Both the position numbers and the translations under genes were made by a program. This document shows, piece by piece, positions 26,353 to 38,800 of a DNA stretch of 64,000 nucleotides (position 1 is the stretch's first letter; the number at the start of each line of letters is the position of its first letter). Origin of the DNA: Parapristionchus giblindavisi (taxonomy: Eukaryota; Nematoda; Chromadorea; Rhabditida; Diplogasteridae). The notes beneath the pieces were generated by a model. That model was not told the origin of the DNA and ran no database searches. It saw only the letters and a list, made by a program, of their open reading frames with translations. The stretch is from the NCBI GenBank assembly GCA_943737045.1, contig CALSFV010000213.1, positions 1,611,001-1,675,000 of the forward strand, read 5' to 3'.

Positions 26353-26623
26353 ATGGAGAGCGTCCATCTCTCATCAACAACCATGATCTCCGCGAGAAAG
26401 AAATGGCTGAAAGACACTGCGGCTGTATCATAATATGTCAATGAACGTTAAAACTGAAATTGATCTTTGATCTTTAAGTGATCTTTCTTCAGAACCTCGT
26501 CAAGGTCTCAGTCGAGATTCGAGTTCGGTCGGAGTTCGAAGTCGCTCTGTCGAAGATATGTTTGATCGGCTCTACAAGAAGGAACCAATTCTTTGCAGTT
26601 TGATGACGGGACTCCATCTTTAA
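26353..26623 (+). CDS. Possible 3'-terminal exons of an unrecognised gene
   Basis: A good acceptor (TCTTTCTTCAG) precedes 26493-26623, which reads in one frame as a Ser/Arg-rich peptide containing RSRSVEDMFDRLYKKEPIL and ends at TAA, with AATAAA about 7 bp later. Upstream, after another acceptor, 26353-26430 reads as NNHDLREKEMAERHCG. The two pieces do not join with clean phase: the obvious donors make TAA. The alternative frame, starting ATG at 26353, also stays open across the splice. I recognise no family. It could be a decayed gene. Confidence 0.3.
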
Positions 26624-27199
26624 TTATAAAAATAAATTAGCTATATTGTAGTTCATATTTCATAACGATGATATAATCTGTTAATCAATGATTATGATTA
26701 TGATTATGTGATTTCATCTTCATATTTCATTTTTTTCAAACCGGTCGGTCAATTTTCATACACTTCTAATTACATTTGCATACATATGACCATTCAACCG
26801 CGCCTTATACTAATTAAATTAAATTACGTATTAATCACTAATTGAGTTAAATTACGAATTTTTAGAATACGTCGATCGAACACTCAATTTTCATATTTCA
26901 TCCAATACCAGTCCAGTCCAGTACACACCAATCCATTGCGCGATAGTCCAAACCATCCAGAGATCAAAGATCAACTATTCCAATGATAAACACACAAAGT
27001 ACACCCCAACATTGAGTCCATTACATTCCCAGACCCATGGTTAGTTTGAAAATACATCGATTAAGGCGAAGAAGAAATAAATTTCTCTGGTCAATTGAAT
27101 TACAGATTATTTATGTCGCTAATTATATTTTTTAGTTCAACTATATTTCTTATGAACAAGGTAATATATTGAAAATGTATTTTTAAAATATATTTACCT

Positions 27200-27990
27200 C
27201 CTCTGCTCGCGGCGCGGCGTCGTTGAGATGAACTGTAAAAAAATTAGTAATAAAAAAGTAATTTAAAAAGTTAGTAATAAAAAAAGACCCTTCCCTCTGC
27301 TGTGGCGCGGCGTCGTTGAGATGAACTGTAAAAAAATTAGTAATAAAAAAAGTAATTTAAAAAGTTAGTAATAAAAAAAGACCCTTCCCTCTGCTGTGGC
27401 GCGGCGACGTTGAGATGAGCTGTAAAAAAATTAGTAATAAAAAAGAAATTTAAAAAGTTAGTAATAAAATAGACCCTACCCTCTGCTTTGGCGCGGCGAC
27501 GTTGAGATGAGCTGTATAAAATTAGTAATAAAAAAGTAATTTAAAAAGTTAGTAATAAAAAAGACCCTTCCCTCTGCTGTGGCGCGGCGACGTTGAGATG
27601 AGCTGTAAAAAAATTAGTAATAAAAAAGTAATTTAAAAAGTTAGTAATAAAAAGACCCTTCCCTCTGCTTTGGCGCGGCGACGTTGAGATGAGCTGTAAA
27701 AAAATTAGTAATAAAAAAGTAATTTAAAAAGTTAGTAATAAAAAGACCCTTCCCTCTGCTTTGGCGCGGCGACGTTGAGATGAGCTGTAAAAAAATTAGT
27801 AATAAAAAAGTAATTTAAAAAGTTAGTAATAAAAAAGACCCTTCCCTCTGCTTTGGCGCGGCGACGTAGAGATGAGCTGTAAAAAATTAGTAATAAAAAA
27901 GTAATTTAAAAAGTAAGTAATAAAAAAAGACCCTTCCCTCTGCTGTGGCGCGGCGTCGTTGAGATGAGCTGTGAAAAAAAATAATAAAAA
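27200..27990 (+). repeat. 92-bp minisatellite, nine units
   Basis: GGCGCGGCG cores occur at 27211, 27304, 27398, 27490, 27581, 27672, 27763, 27855 and 27947, a 91-94 bp period. Each unit has a GC-rich core (GGCGCGGCGACGTTGAGATG, with A/T variants) and an AT-rich arm holding two copies of TTAGTAATAAAAAA. Unit-to-unit changes are mostly A-run lengths and a CTGTGGC/CTTTGGC switch. There is no coding frame and no spacer diversity. Confidence 0.95.
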
Positions 27991-28619
27991 GAGGCATCCC
28001 TCGCGATGCGTGACGTAATCTGAAAGTAAGTATATACATATTAATATATTAAGAGTATATTATGTAAGTATATTATAAATTGAGCTTGATAAGTTGATAT
28101 GCATCTTCTTACATCGTTTATAACAAAGTCAGCGAAGTTTATTTATTCTCCACCTTAATCGATATTTTTCCAAGAAATCCAATTGTCAAGGAATGCAATG
28201 GACACCTTGTTAGGGTGCACTTTGGGTTTTATCATTGGACCAGTTGATCTTTGATCTCTGGATGGTTTTTTTCTATTGCGCAATCGATTGTGTACTGGAC
28301 TGGACTGGTATTGGATTTTTTCTTTTTTTTTTTGATAAATAAGATTAGGTTATTTTTCTATTCCATTCATCATAGGGATAAACATTTAGTCGCCTCTTTG
28401 ATAACCGAATTCTCGAATTTTCGACGTAAAAATGATTTCCCGTAGTTTGATTCAATTTCTCATATTCCCATTTCCATAGATAATGGTTGAGTAGTAGTCC
28501 ACCAATCCTCCCCACTACCAACCCTACCCATCAACCCAACCCAACCTCCTCCCCCACACTCTCCCATCCACCGGCCGGCCGGTAATTTTGCCCATTTGCT
28601 GAAAGACTTCTTGTCTTTC

Positions 28620-28648
28620 CGCACAGTAACGGGCCCTGTTACTGTGCG
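28620..28648. repeat. Short perfect palindrome
   Basis: Arms CGCACAGTAAC and GTTACTGTGCG enclose GGGCCCT. It may be the terminal remnant of a small inverted-repeat element; no function is supported. Confidence 0.7.
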
Positions 28649-28833
28649 AAAAGTGAAGAGGATATTAGACATTAAAAAGGACTTTAAAAACTGACCTGCC
28701 GGAACTTACTGTCAAAATCATTATGCATTATGTAGCAAAATATCATTTATTCGTTAAACAATGTATCAGACAATTATTATCGATTTTTCAAAATTCGAAC
28801 ATCTGTAATCAATCGATAAGCGAAAACATTTCA

Positions 28834-28954
28834 TTAAAGCCACTCCCCGAGATAATTTGAAACTCTCCGCTCTGGCCTCACTCTCTCGCTTTCCTTGCCA
28901 GTGGGAGAGTGTTGCCAATGCGGAGAGTAACACTATCATAGGGTGCGACTTTAA
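28834..28954. mobile_element. ~120-bp MITE (CTCTCCG/CGGAGAG family), copy 1
   Basis: Bounded by TTAAAG and CTTTAA. Inner arms AAACTCTCCGC and GCGGAGAGT surround a CTCTCTCGCTTT centre. It is one of at least seven related copies in the window. Confidence 0.75.
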
Positions 28955-29511
28955 ACCTTACTTAGCCAGATCGAGAAGAACCACCGAAATAGAGAGTCGG
29001 GTACAAGAATAATGAAAGAATGGTCACTATAAATATCCAAATTCATTGTCCAAAACATAAATGCAAGTAATCTCTATTTGCATGTAAACATATCAATCTT
29101 CAAAATTGGCGCGTAGAAATTCCAAATTTTCAGAGCATTCGTGAAAATCAAATTCTACATTGATCGTTGGATGCAATCAAGAAGATTGCATTTGGATGTA
29201 ATTTGTTGAGAAGTGCTCACAAGAATCCCACATGTCAAACACCACCAGTGTGCTATGACCATACTTTTTTGTGTATTTATAAACGGGTAAGCTATTAACA
29301 TTATTTATATGTTCACCTTGGTGATCTTTATCTTTCCTGCTAATTTTTGTGTGGAAATAATATATATACAAGTGTCCATCCCCGTGCGATTAAATGGGAG
29401 GAGTCGGAATCCGTCCATATATGAGCTGCCAAAAGCATCTCCGAATTATGCAAGTGGATACATCTAGAGGCAAGTAACCCTCAGTGGAGTGTCCGTGGGG
29501 TAGTCATTAGG

Positions 29512-29754
29512 TCACGTACATGATTCGAATGGTGCCCTGGTAGCACTGTCGCCGATGCCCTGGTAGCACTGTCGCCACAGCTCATCGACGATAATATTGA
29601 TCATCTCCATCTTCTCCTGCACAATAAAATAAATAAATAAAAAATAAATAAACAAACAAACAAACAAACAAATAAATAAATAAAACAACTGAAGGGCTAC
29701 CTTATGGAACTCTATCATATTCTCCTTTATCGTCTTGCTGTACAAGGTCAGATC
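29512..29754 (-). pseudogene. rad50: RAD50 fragment, frameshifted
   Basis: Two adjacent exon-like pieces read 29754-29701 (DLTLYSKTIKENMIEFHK, donor gtagcc) and 29616 downward (EKMEMINIIVDELWRQCYQG). Joined in phase they match the conserved distal coiled-coil of the DNA-repair ATPase RAD50, where the family has a D-L-x-x-Y-Y-K-x-L-D-x-A-I-x-x-F-H-x-x-K-M-x-E-I-N pattern ahead of the second ATPase half. A 23-bp tandem duplication (29533-29578) then shifts the frame. No Walker A, zinc-hook or signature-motif exons are present nearby. It is a gene fragment, not a functional copy. Confidence 0.75.
29625..29693 (+). repeat. AAAT/AAAC microsatellite in the RAD50-fragment intron
   Basis: Runs of AAAT give way to about five AAAC units and return to AAAT. 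The tract lies between the two RAD50-like exons. Confidence 0.9.
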
Positions 29755-30264
29755 CTGAAATTATCCTCGTGTTCTGGCTGTTGAAGTCCGCGAAGTCCTT
29801 GGAAATAACATTTGAGAAAGTCGCCATCCCCTACAAGCGGCCCATCGTTGAATTTGTCACACATGGTCTCAGATACGTCATCGCGGCCAATGGAGGCCAG
29901 ATCGAGTGATCATTCATTGTTATGTTGCTATGGTAAGTGGTAAATACTGTGCCCTGTTTGAATTGTCTATGATGGTTTTTGATTAAGATAAATGGATTTA
30001 TTCATGTAACAATACTTTTTGGACACCCTGTATGGAGACGCAGTCTCACTTAATTGTAATGACATTGACTATTATTTTATTTTAAGTATTACCCTTTCAA
30101 CTTTCAACCTGTTTCCCTTAGCCCCAAGTACTGTTTGTTTCACTTTTTTCACTTGTTTATGTTGCTCAAAATCCCACTTATGTGTCCACTTTCGTCATTG
30201 TTATCATACAGTGCATATTAAAGTTACAATATTTATCATTATATATTTACAATAATAATAATAA

Positions 30265-31693
30265 TTAGCGTGAATCATGAAGTGAGGTCTGTCGCTTGGC
30301 CCTCTCGGCATCTCTGAACTCTTGCGAGTAACGGTTTCTGAGTGGATGAGATGCGGGCAGGGGCTCCTCAACCGCTACCGATCGTTTTCTTCGCATACCA
30401 CCGAAGAATCCACCGCCGTAGCCGCCCCAGGCTGCAGATACAACGTTTTTAATGAAATATAGTGGTATTTGAATCTTCATATTAGAAGTATTGATTTTTT
30501 GAAGAAAAAAAGTATCGAGGGGGGAAGTACTCTAAGTCCGAAAATTTCTATTATTCTGAAATTAAAATAAACTTACGTCCTCCGTATCCTCCACCGCAGC
30601 CTCCGCATCCACAGCTTCCACAGCCTCCGCAACCGCCGTTGTTGCAGCAAGAGTTGGAATTATGAGAGTTGGCTGAATTGGCGGAGTTGCAGCAATTGGA
30701 AGATCCCTGTAATGATATGGTATGAAATGAAACGTGCAAAGTCAGGAACGCTATGCGAAATCTGAAATTGAATTATGCAAATGAAGGAATACTCTCGGTT
30801 GTGTTGCAAACATGATGATTTCATGAATTAAGTAGCAGAAAATAAATATAAATAGAATTCGGAACGTGATCTCGTCAGTGTTATATTTATGAAAAAACAG
30901 CTAGCTTTTCCGCAGATCATGAATATTTTATGCTGTCTGCGCTGATTTTTTTAAACGATGTAAGATAAGGTAAGGGAGAGAATTGTAAATTGGATATCAT
31001 TTTAAATAACTACCATTGTACACTAAATTGAAATCTCAATTTTTGAGACGGACATCCACCGATCTACTGATATTATCCTATTTCATGCTGTATAATATGT
31101 ATGATCGGATAAAGAAGAATAATAATAAAGTACCTGATTAGAGCATTCACATGACTTTTTATAGAATACTTCCTCAAAGAATCCAGAATTAGCAGCTTGA
31201 TTGGAGGCAGCCGAGTTGTGCGAGTTACAATTGTTGTTCGAACACTAAACAATATTTACTTCTGTTTAAATCACATCAAAACACAAAGAGTTTGCTCTTA
31301 TTAAAATAACACATATTCTCTAACAATAAATGATGAGTATTTATTTCATGATTTGATTATATTATTATGAGATGATTTCATTATAAGATTGTCATTATTA
31401 CATTGTGAATTAAAGAATTGCGATGGTTATAAATAAATAGATACCGAGCTGCATCCTCCGTCTCCACATCCTCCACATCCAGAACCACATCCACCTCCGC
31501 AACCACCACATCCTCCACACGATCCTCCAAAGAAGTCACCGAATCCACCAAACGGATCTCCACCAAAGCCGAAACATCGTTTGGTCCTTCCACTTCTCAT
31601 GTCTCCCATCATATCGTCCATGATAGGCGATGAAAGTGATCCATAGACCAGAGCAAACAGGATTAGTGACGAAATAATGTGATTGGAAGCCAT
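30265..31693 (-). CDS. Secreted Gly/Cys-rich protein with Asn/Ser block and dibasic sites
   Basis: Four exons, in coding order 31693-31445, 31244-31134, 30706-30577 and 30431-30265, join in phase into 218 residues. A signal peptide (MASNHIISSLILFALVYGS) is followed by a KR site, then FGFGGDPFGGFGDFFGG and a CGGCGGGCGSGCGGC block. Exon 2 is Asn/Ser/Ala-rich with an EEVFYKKSCEC segment. Exon 3 alternates Asn/Ser/Cys and then Gly/Cys. The C-terminus has the furin-like site RRKR and ends HDSR. The composition suggests a cuticle, eggshell or secreted antimicrobial-like product processed at basic sites; I recognise no named family. A TATA-like box lies about 36 bp upstream. A truncated duplicate is at 24590-24975. 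Confidence 0.85.
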
Positions 31694-31728
31694 TGGATAT
31701 CTGTTGTCTGTCTAGATCAAACGGTCGT

Positions 31729-31736
31729 CTTATATA
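31729..31736 (-). promoter_or_regulatory. TATA-like box of the Gly/Cys-rich gene
   Basis: TATATAAG on the minus strand ends 35 bp before the ATG at 31693, a normal place for a core promoter with a very short leader. Confidence 0.6.
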
Positions 31737-31739
31737 CGT

Positions 31740-32880
31740 GAGGGATATGAAACGATCAAACAATTCACACAAAGAGACAAAGGATCAAAGTGTTTGATGA
31801 GAGACTTGACATTAGACGTGCTTCGGTTTGACTGAAAAGTCTTACTCTTCTTTTAGTTCCCAAATTGCCATTGACGTTTCAAGCTTGTTTGTTATAAGAT
31901 TGTTTTGCGGACTCGAAACCATTAAGCTACAAGATTGGAATTGTTCAATAAGGAACCGTTATTCATTCGTCGTTGAAACATATTTCATTAACGAATATGT
32001 ACTAGTAACGGGAATTACTCTAGCTACAAATTGATTATCTACGCCTCGAAAAGTTTTGTTTCCTATGTTTGTATCGTGTTATTGACCCATCGCTCTTGTC
32101 CCTCTTAGGTATCGCATTTCGTCTATGGGAAACTTACTCCATTCTAGCAATGATGTCGAATTCCTTCAGTTACTTGTCAAAAGGCGAAAAATAAAACGAC
32201 TCTCCACTTTTCACAACAACACATGTATACGTATTCACGTTTTTCTTAAGTTTTTGAAAGGAACACCCCGAGCTAATCTGAAACTCTCCGCCATGCCCAC
32301 ACTCCCTCGCTTTCTTTGTCTACGAGAAAGTATTACCAATGCGGAGAGAAAAATTAGTGTTCCTTTAAACACATACATAACGGACATTCTGTAATGCCTG
32401 CAACCCCTGGCTGAAATAGGGGGTCTTTAGCTATTATTTTATATCTCATTTTATAAAATATTAATAGAGTAAATTTGCATGCATTCTCATAAAGACAACA
32501 ATAATGTACGCTTCGAGCAATCTATGTTTTTTTTGCCTTTTACATTGTATTTTCACACCTTGCAAGAATTTCGATGATATTTTTTGACATTTTCTATAAT
32601 GTTGATTCACTATCACATGGACACATCAATCAAAAGGTCACCAATACATCGATTGATTACTTTCCTCACTATTGTTATAATACAGTCAGTAAATTGTATA
32701 ACATTCAGAGAACGCATGAGTGCTCACTTGAAAGTACTACAAATCTCTCATTGATATATGCAAATGAGCATCACTATTGAGTGGGGGCGGAGCGATGATA
32801 ATATGGTCAAAGGAATGATGGAGGAACATATGAACGATTCATAGTGTTAACACGGAAATCGATACTATTCCTCATTGAAC
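31740..32880. other. Intergenic, divergent promoters
   Basis: This lies between the 5' ends of the Gly/Cys-rich gene (-) and the bestrophin gene (+). Apart from one MITE copy it holds no recognisable coding exon. Open frames here lack splice-site or composition support. Confidence 0.5.
32256..32368. mobile_element. CTCTCCG/CGGAGAG MITE, copy 2
   Basis: Starts GAAAGGAACACCCCGAGCTA and ends TTAGTGTTCCTTT. The core AAACTCTCCGC ... GCGGAGAG matches the other copies. It lies in the upstream region of the bestrophin gene. Confidence 0.75.
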
Positions 32881-35800
32881 ATGACTGTATCGTATACGGG
32901 TGATGTGGGCAACGCGAATGTCATGGCATTGGGAAAGCTACTGTGGAGGTGGAAAGGATCGATATGGAAGGTATTCTTTAATCTTTGATCTTTAATCTTT
33001 GATCTTTGATCTTTATTGAATACAAAATCAATTCAGGCGGTTTACATGGAATTAGCCATATGGCTGAGCGTCTACGGATGCCTGTCCGCGATATATTTTG
33101 GATTTCTCGATGAGCAGCAGAAACAGTAGGAAATATCGTTTAAAACAAATGTAATATGTATTCCAGAACATTCGAGGGATTATGTGCGTTCTTCAATAAA
33201 TATGCGAGTTACGTTGATGTTACATTCATGTTGGGATTCTATGTGACTGTTGTGGTTGGACGATGGTGGGATATGTTCAAGAATATTGGATGGATCGATA
33301 TGTGTGTACTTTTATCTCTATGCTCTGGTCAAAAGCTGAAAAGCAATTTGGAAAAAAACTCTCTGAGAGACTCTTTTGCGTTTTCTTTTCATTTTGCTGT
33401 TTTGAGCACAGAAATATTACCGAAATTTTTTTTTCGAGAGACGCCAGACAACTAGAGTATGAGAGAGTTGTGTGCTAGGAAGAGACGTGATAACGTAAGT
33501 ATGGTGAACTTTACCAAATGTCCGCATCGCCATTATAGTTGAAATGTTGTCTGTTTTCCCATGAAATGATGAAATTGCAGAGCGGCCATGTACATCGCTA
33601 ATCACGTTCATGGTGCGGATGATCATGGTCGATTGTTGAGAAGAAATCTTGTCAGACATTTACTGTTCTATCAGGTATAGTGATCTACTAATCAATAATC
33701 TGATAGTTAGCAAATCAATATTATACAGGTAATGGTATACCGAGATATCTCGATATGCGTGAGGGAGCGATTTCCGACGTTAGAATCGTGCGTCGCGGCA
33801 GGTATCCATGCAACTATTTAACTTTGCTTTCTCTCCATAAGCACATGTTAGTTCAATCATAAGAGAGGGTTGTATAATACCCGGGGAAACATTTCTGCTA
33901 CTAACCGTTGAATTTTATAATTGTGTAACACGATACTTGTGCCGTTCTGAAAGACCTTGGTCTCTTTCGTGATCTCTATTCCAAAATTATTGTACACTCG
34001 GAGATTAACGCTTGTTTAGACTAACTATCAGCTCTAATCACACAATCTCGTTGACAGAGAAATACACAGTGCATAATCAGAGCAAAGAAATATATTTCAT
34101 TTTCAGGCTACCTCACAATGCCGGAGTTGGTCCGATTCCGAGCCATCGGATCTCGGTTTCCTCAATATTGGACACCGATAACATGGGTAATGAGCGGATT
34201 GAGAAGGGCTTACAGAGAGGGACGAATACACTCGCCCATTGCTCTTCAGGATTTACAAGATGTATGTTTTATGTCGTGAATAATTTTTTTACTCGTGAAG
34301 GAGAAATCTTTGGTGCTAGATTTTTTTAAACTTAAAATTTTTTTTTAATGCTGTTCTAATACTTACTTCTAGTTCTAATTTTAACTTAAAATATCTGAGG
34401 AAGAGTTTGTAAAATCAATAATTTCAGAAAGTGCTTGAATTCCGAGGAAATCTCGGTACACTGCTTGGATATGATTGGGTGCCTATTCCTTTGGTATACT
34501 CGCAAGTCGTCTCACTTTCAGTTAGGTGAGAAGAGGTTATACAATTTTTAAACAATTTTTTCGACTGAAGTATTGAATTAATTATTATAAAACCCACATT
34601 GCACAAAGTACCAGTAACGCAGGGTAGATTTTAAGCGTGAATTGTATTAGATCGCTAGGAAAATCGTGGCCCGATCTTAATTTATCTGACAAGGGCACAA
34701 GGTCGAATGATAAAATGAATAAGAATCGGGTGATGAGGACGATTTGTATAGTTTATCTAGTCATTAGCACGTATCTCTCATATGCAAATAGTTCTCATCC
34801 ATTCGGTTCTCATTCATCGATTATCATGGGTCAAGCATGAGAACCAGGAATTATCATGCATTCTTCCACTCAGCTTGAAGATTAAATGGCAGTCGTAGGG
34901 GAGTTAGTTTAAATGTTCTTCCATTTGATACTTTCACCTCCATGAGTCCTTTCTCTTCTAGTTAACGAAAATCCGAGAAACCGTAGTGGTGGGTGAGAGA
35001 GAACTATCCAATCGAACGTCATGGACTTCTACATTGTTTATCGCACGACATGTTATGGAACAGTGCTTTGGAAATATACTTTCAGAGCTCCTCACAACTT
35101 TCCTAATGACGTAATAATTACAAGTTTTGGTTTAATGAAATCATATTTATCAGGATCATTTCTGTAGTTATCATACCACATTAAACCTATCCAAAGTATC
35201 ACCCTCGTGATTCACTATATCCGTGCCACTGCCTACTTCTACGTGACTTCATAAATAATTCTCACAAACTACCTCAAAACATCATCATAATCCGTTATCT
35301 CATCAGACTCTTCTTCGTCATTGCTCTTCTTGGCCGTCAGAATATCACAAACGCTGTGGACTCATCGTACCTTGATCCGGTGGGTATTCGGACCCGATTA
35401 CTCTATTGGTCTGACCAGGTCTGACGGTTACGGTAATCATTTACAGATCAAGCTATACGTACCGATTATGTCGATAATGCAATTTGTGTTCTTTATTGGA
35501 TGGTTGAAAGTGGCCGAAGCGCTGTTGAATCCTTTCGGAAGAGATGATGACGATTTCGAGATCAATTGGCTTCTCGACAGAAATCTCGAGGTATATGGTA
35601 GATGAAATTATTTACGGTAGACAGATCAAAGTATCACGCTAGGGAACATTAGATAAGAGTTATGATTTATAATAGTGAATAACTGGCATAAATGGGTATA
35701 GAGGATCGATGGTATGGGTCCTAGGGGAAAAGGTGCTTATTCCTTCTATCGCGTTGATTCCTTTATTCGTTCATAATTTTTCGTAAGGTCATAATGTTTC

Positions 35801-38800
35801 TCTGGAAATTTTCAACTTCATAGAAACAAACCAAAACAATAACAATCAAAAACCACTAATCCTCTTTATTCTTGAATGATCTTTGTGCGTTGGGGAATTT
35901 TGGAAATGAAAGCATTAAGCTGATTAGTGTTTCATCAACAAGAAACTACAAGAGATCAAATAATCATTCCTCATATTTTCGCTGTGAAGGATGGCATAAT
36001 GCATTTTAATAAAGGGCTGACCCTTAGCTAATTTTATTTTTCGCTGGCAATACTCTCTCGTAGGCAAATAAAGCCAGAGGGCTTTGCTAGAGCGGAGAGT
36101 ATCAAATTATCTTGGGGTACGTCTTTAACTACTTCTTTGTGAGATGATTACCCAAAACGGATAACAAAATCTTTCAAATTTTCCATCACTTTCAATTGAA
36201 AGGGCAAATATATTCCAAGAAAAGTTCAATCTTGACATATCCCAGGTCGGATACATGATCATCGAGGAGAGAAATGAGGTCGAGCTCACTCGTGATCATT
36301 TCTGGGAAGAGAGTGTCATCTATCCATTGTATTCTGAGGATACAGTCAAACAGACTCATAATCCTATGGTTGGATCGGCTGTTAATATGAAGTTAGTTTG
36401 TGGTCCTTTCGAATGTTCAGAAATGAAGACAAATGAACCTTTTTTCCTTCATTTTGTTTTCTTTCCTCGCACTCCTCTTTGTCTTTCCTTTGATTCCGCA
36501 ATTTTTGAGCTTAACATTAAGTAACGAAAAAAATATTCAAATTATAAAACAAGGCCAAAATAATAGTTGCTCGATATATGCTTTTTACTCTGGTATTTCG
36601 AAACTTAAAGTCTACTTAAGAGGCCGGATCTGAGAAAAGTGACTACCCCCCGGACATTTCGCCAGGATTTTCGATATGGGCTCCCATACTCATAGGGCAT
36701 GGAGGGTCTTTGACCTTGTTTACAAAAATGATGACGTCACCGCCTGTATTGCTCAATGCGGCGCAAAAGCGCCGGGTTCGTCGAAAATCTCGAAAATTCG
36801 TAATTTCACAACCGAATGAGCTAGAACCAAAATTCTTTTTGCAGTATGTTAGGCATGCCCAGAGTGCACCACATCACCATTGGGATTGAAATTTGCCCAA
36901 CTCTGACATCGACTTTTTGAATGAGACTTTCACATTTTGCGATTTCTTTGTATCTGAGATTTAGTTCCGAGCATAATTTTCTTTATAGGGTGGTACCTCA
37001 CTTCCCTGGGCATCATGCCCACCCATGGCCATTATCGGATTCCGGGTCAATCTGAACGAAAAAGTGCCTTGAATGATCATCGCTCGGTTCCAGGTCGGCT
37101 TTTCCGGGCATTTTCCACTGACTCTCTAACGTAATCTAGCCAAATGTAGATTATATTGTATTATTGAGACATCTAACGAATATTTATCACCATCGGAGTT
37201 GAATCCGCGACAATGATTTTTTGAACCATGACCCGGGGTTCATGGTCCAAAAATTTCGAAATTTCTCAAGTTTGAAATGTTTTCATTTATGCGGCTTATT
37301 GTGAAGTACTTATGAGGTGAATAATATTCAGCGAATAGTCAATGGCTGATCTCTCCTTTCAACCATTTTTTCGAAAATTTTCATTCTGATTGCGTGCGAA
37401 AAATCAGAATTGCGCTTGAATCAGTTTCCAACTTGCTTTCTGTAACATTCGGTAATAGGACTTTTCAATGTACATAATCAATATGGAAATCGTTTATTTT
37501 CGAAAATTCAAAAAATTCAATTTAGGTGCCTACTTTTTCGGCAAATATCTGAAATATTGCAGTTTGTCGGCTCGAATGCTGCGGCAATGAGCTAATGACA
37601 ATGACAATGTGAAGTTTCATGATGAGTGAACATGGTAGAACTGAAATCCCGGCATTCGGCTCACTTTTTAAAAATCGTCATGGCAAAAAAAATTAATTTT
37701 CGAAAATAAACGATTTACATATTGATTATGTACATTGTAAAGTCCTATTATCGAATGTTACAGAAAGCAAGTTGGAAACTGATTCAAGCACAATTCTGAT
37801 TTTTCGCACGCAATCAGAATGAAAATTTTCTAAAAAATAGTTGAAAGGAGAGATCAGCCATTGAGTATTCGCTGAATATTATTCACCTCATAAGTACTTC
37901 ACAATAAGCCGCATAAATGAAAACATTTCAAACTTGAGAAATTTCGAAATTTTCGGACCATGACCCGGGGTTCATGGTCATGAATGAATTCTAGACCATG
38001 AACCCCGGGTCATGGTTCGAAAAAATCATTGTCTCGGATTCAACTCCGATGGTGATAAATATTCGTTAGATGTCTCAATAATACAATATAATCTACATTT
38101 GGCTAGATTACGTTAGAGAGTCAGTGGAAAATGCCGGGAAAAGCCGATCTGGAACCGAGCGATGATCATTCAAGGCACTTTTTCGTTCAGATTGACCCGG
38201 AATCCGATAATGGCCATGGGTGGGCATGATGCCCAGGGAAGTGAGGTACCACCCCATAAAGAAAATTATGCTCGGAACTAAATCTCAGATACAAAGAAAT
38301 CGCAAAATGTGAAAGTCTCATTCAAAAAGTCGATGCCAGAGTTGGGCAAATTTCAATCCCAATGGTGCTGTGGTGCACTCTGGGCATGCCTAACATACTG
38401 CAAAAAGAATTTTGGTTCTAGCTCATTCGGTTGTGAAATTACGAATTTTCGAGATTTTCGACGAACCCGGCGCTTTTGCGCCGCATTGAGCAATACAGGC
38501 GGTGACGTCATCATTTTTGTAAACAAGGTCAAAGCCCCCCCCCCAGGCCCTATGAGTATGGGGGCCCATATCGGAAATCCTGGCGAAATGTCCGGGGAGG
38601 GGGCAAAATGGTAAATTTTCTCAGATCCGGCCTCTTAAACTACGTCACCGACTTTAAGACTTAAAGTGAAAGAACATTTGACGAAATGCATTACAGTATA
38701 CCACACCACTTTAAGTATACTTGCGTTTTACTTTAAGTTTACTTAAAGTCTACTTAAAGTGCGGAGTTTAAGTAGACTTTAAGTTACAAAATACCAGAGT

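Noticed and set aside
27200..27990. Regular repeats resembling a CRISPR array
   Set aside because: There are no unique spacers: the whole 92-bp unit repeats and the context is an intron-rich eukaryotic genome.
36255..36633. Overlapping plus-strand frames around 36.4 kb
   Set aside because: The first is bestrophin exon 10 reading into its intron; the second is intronic read-through up to the nested element.
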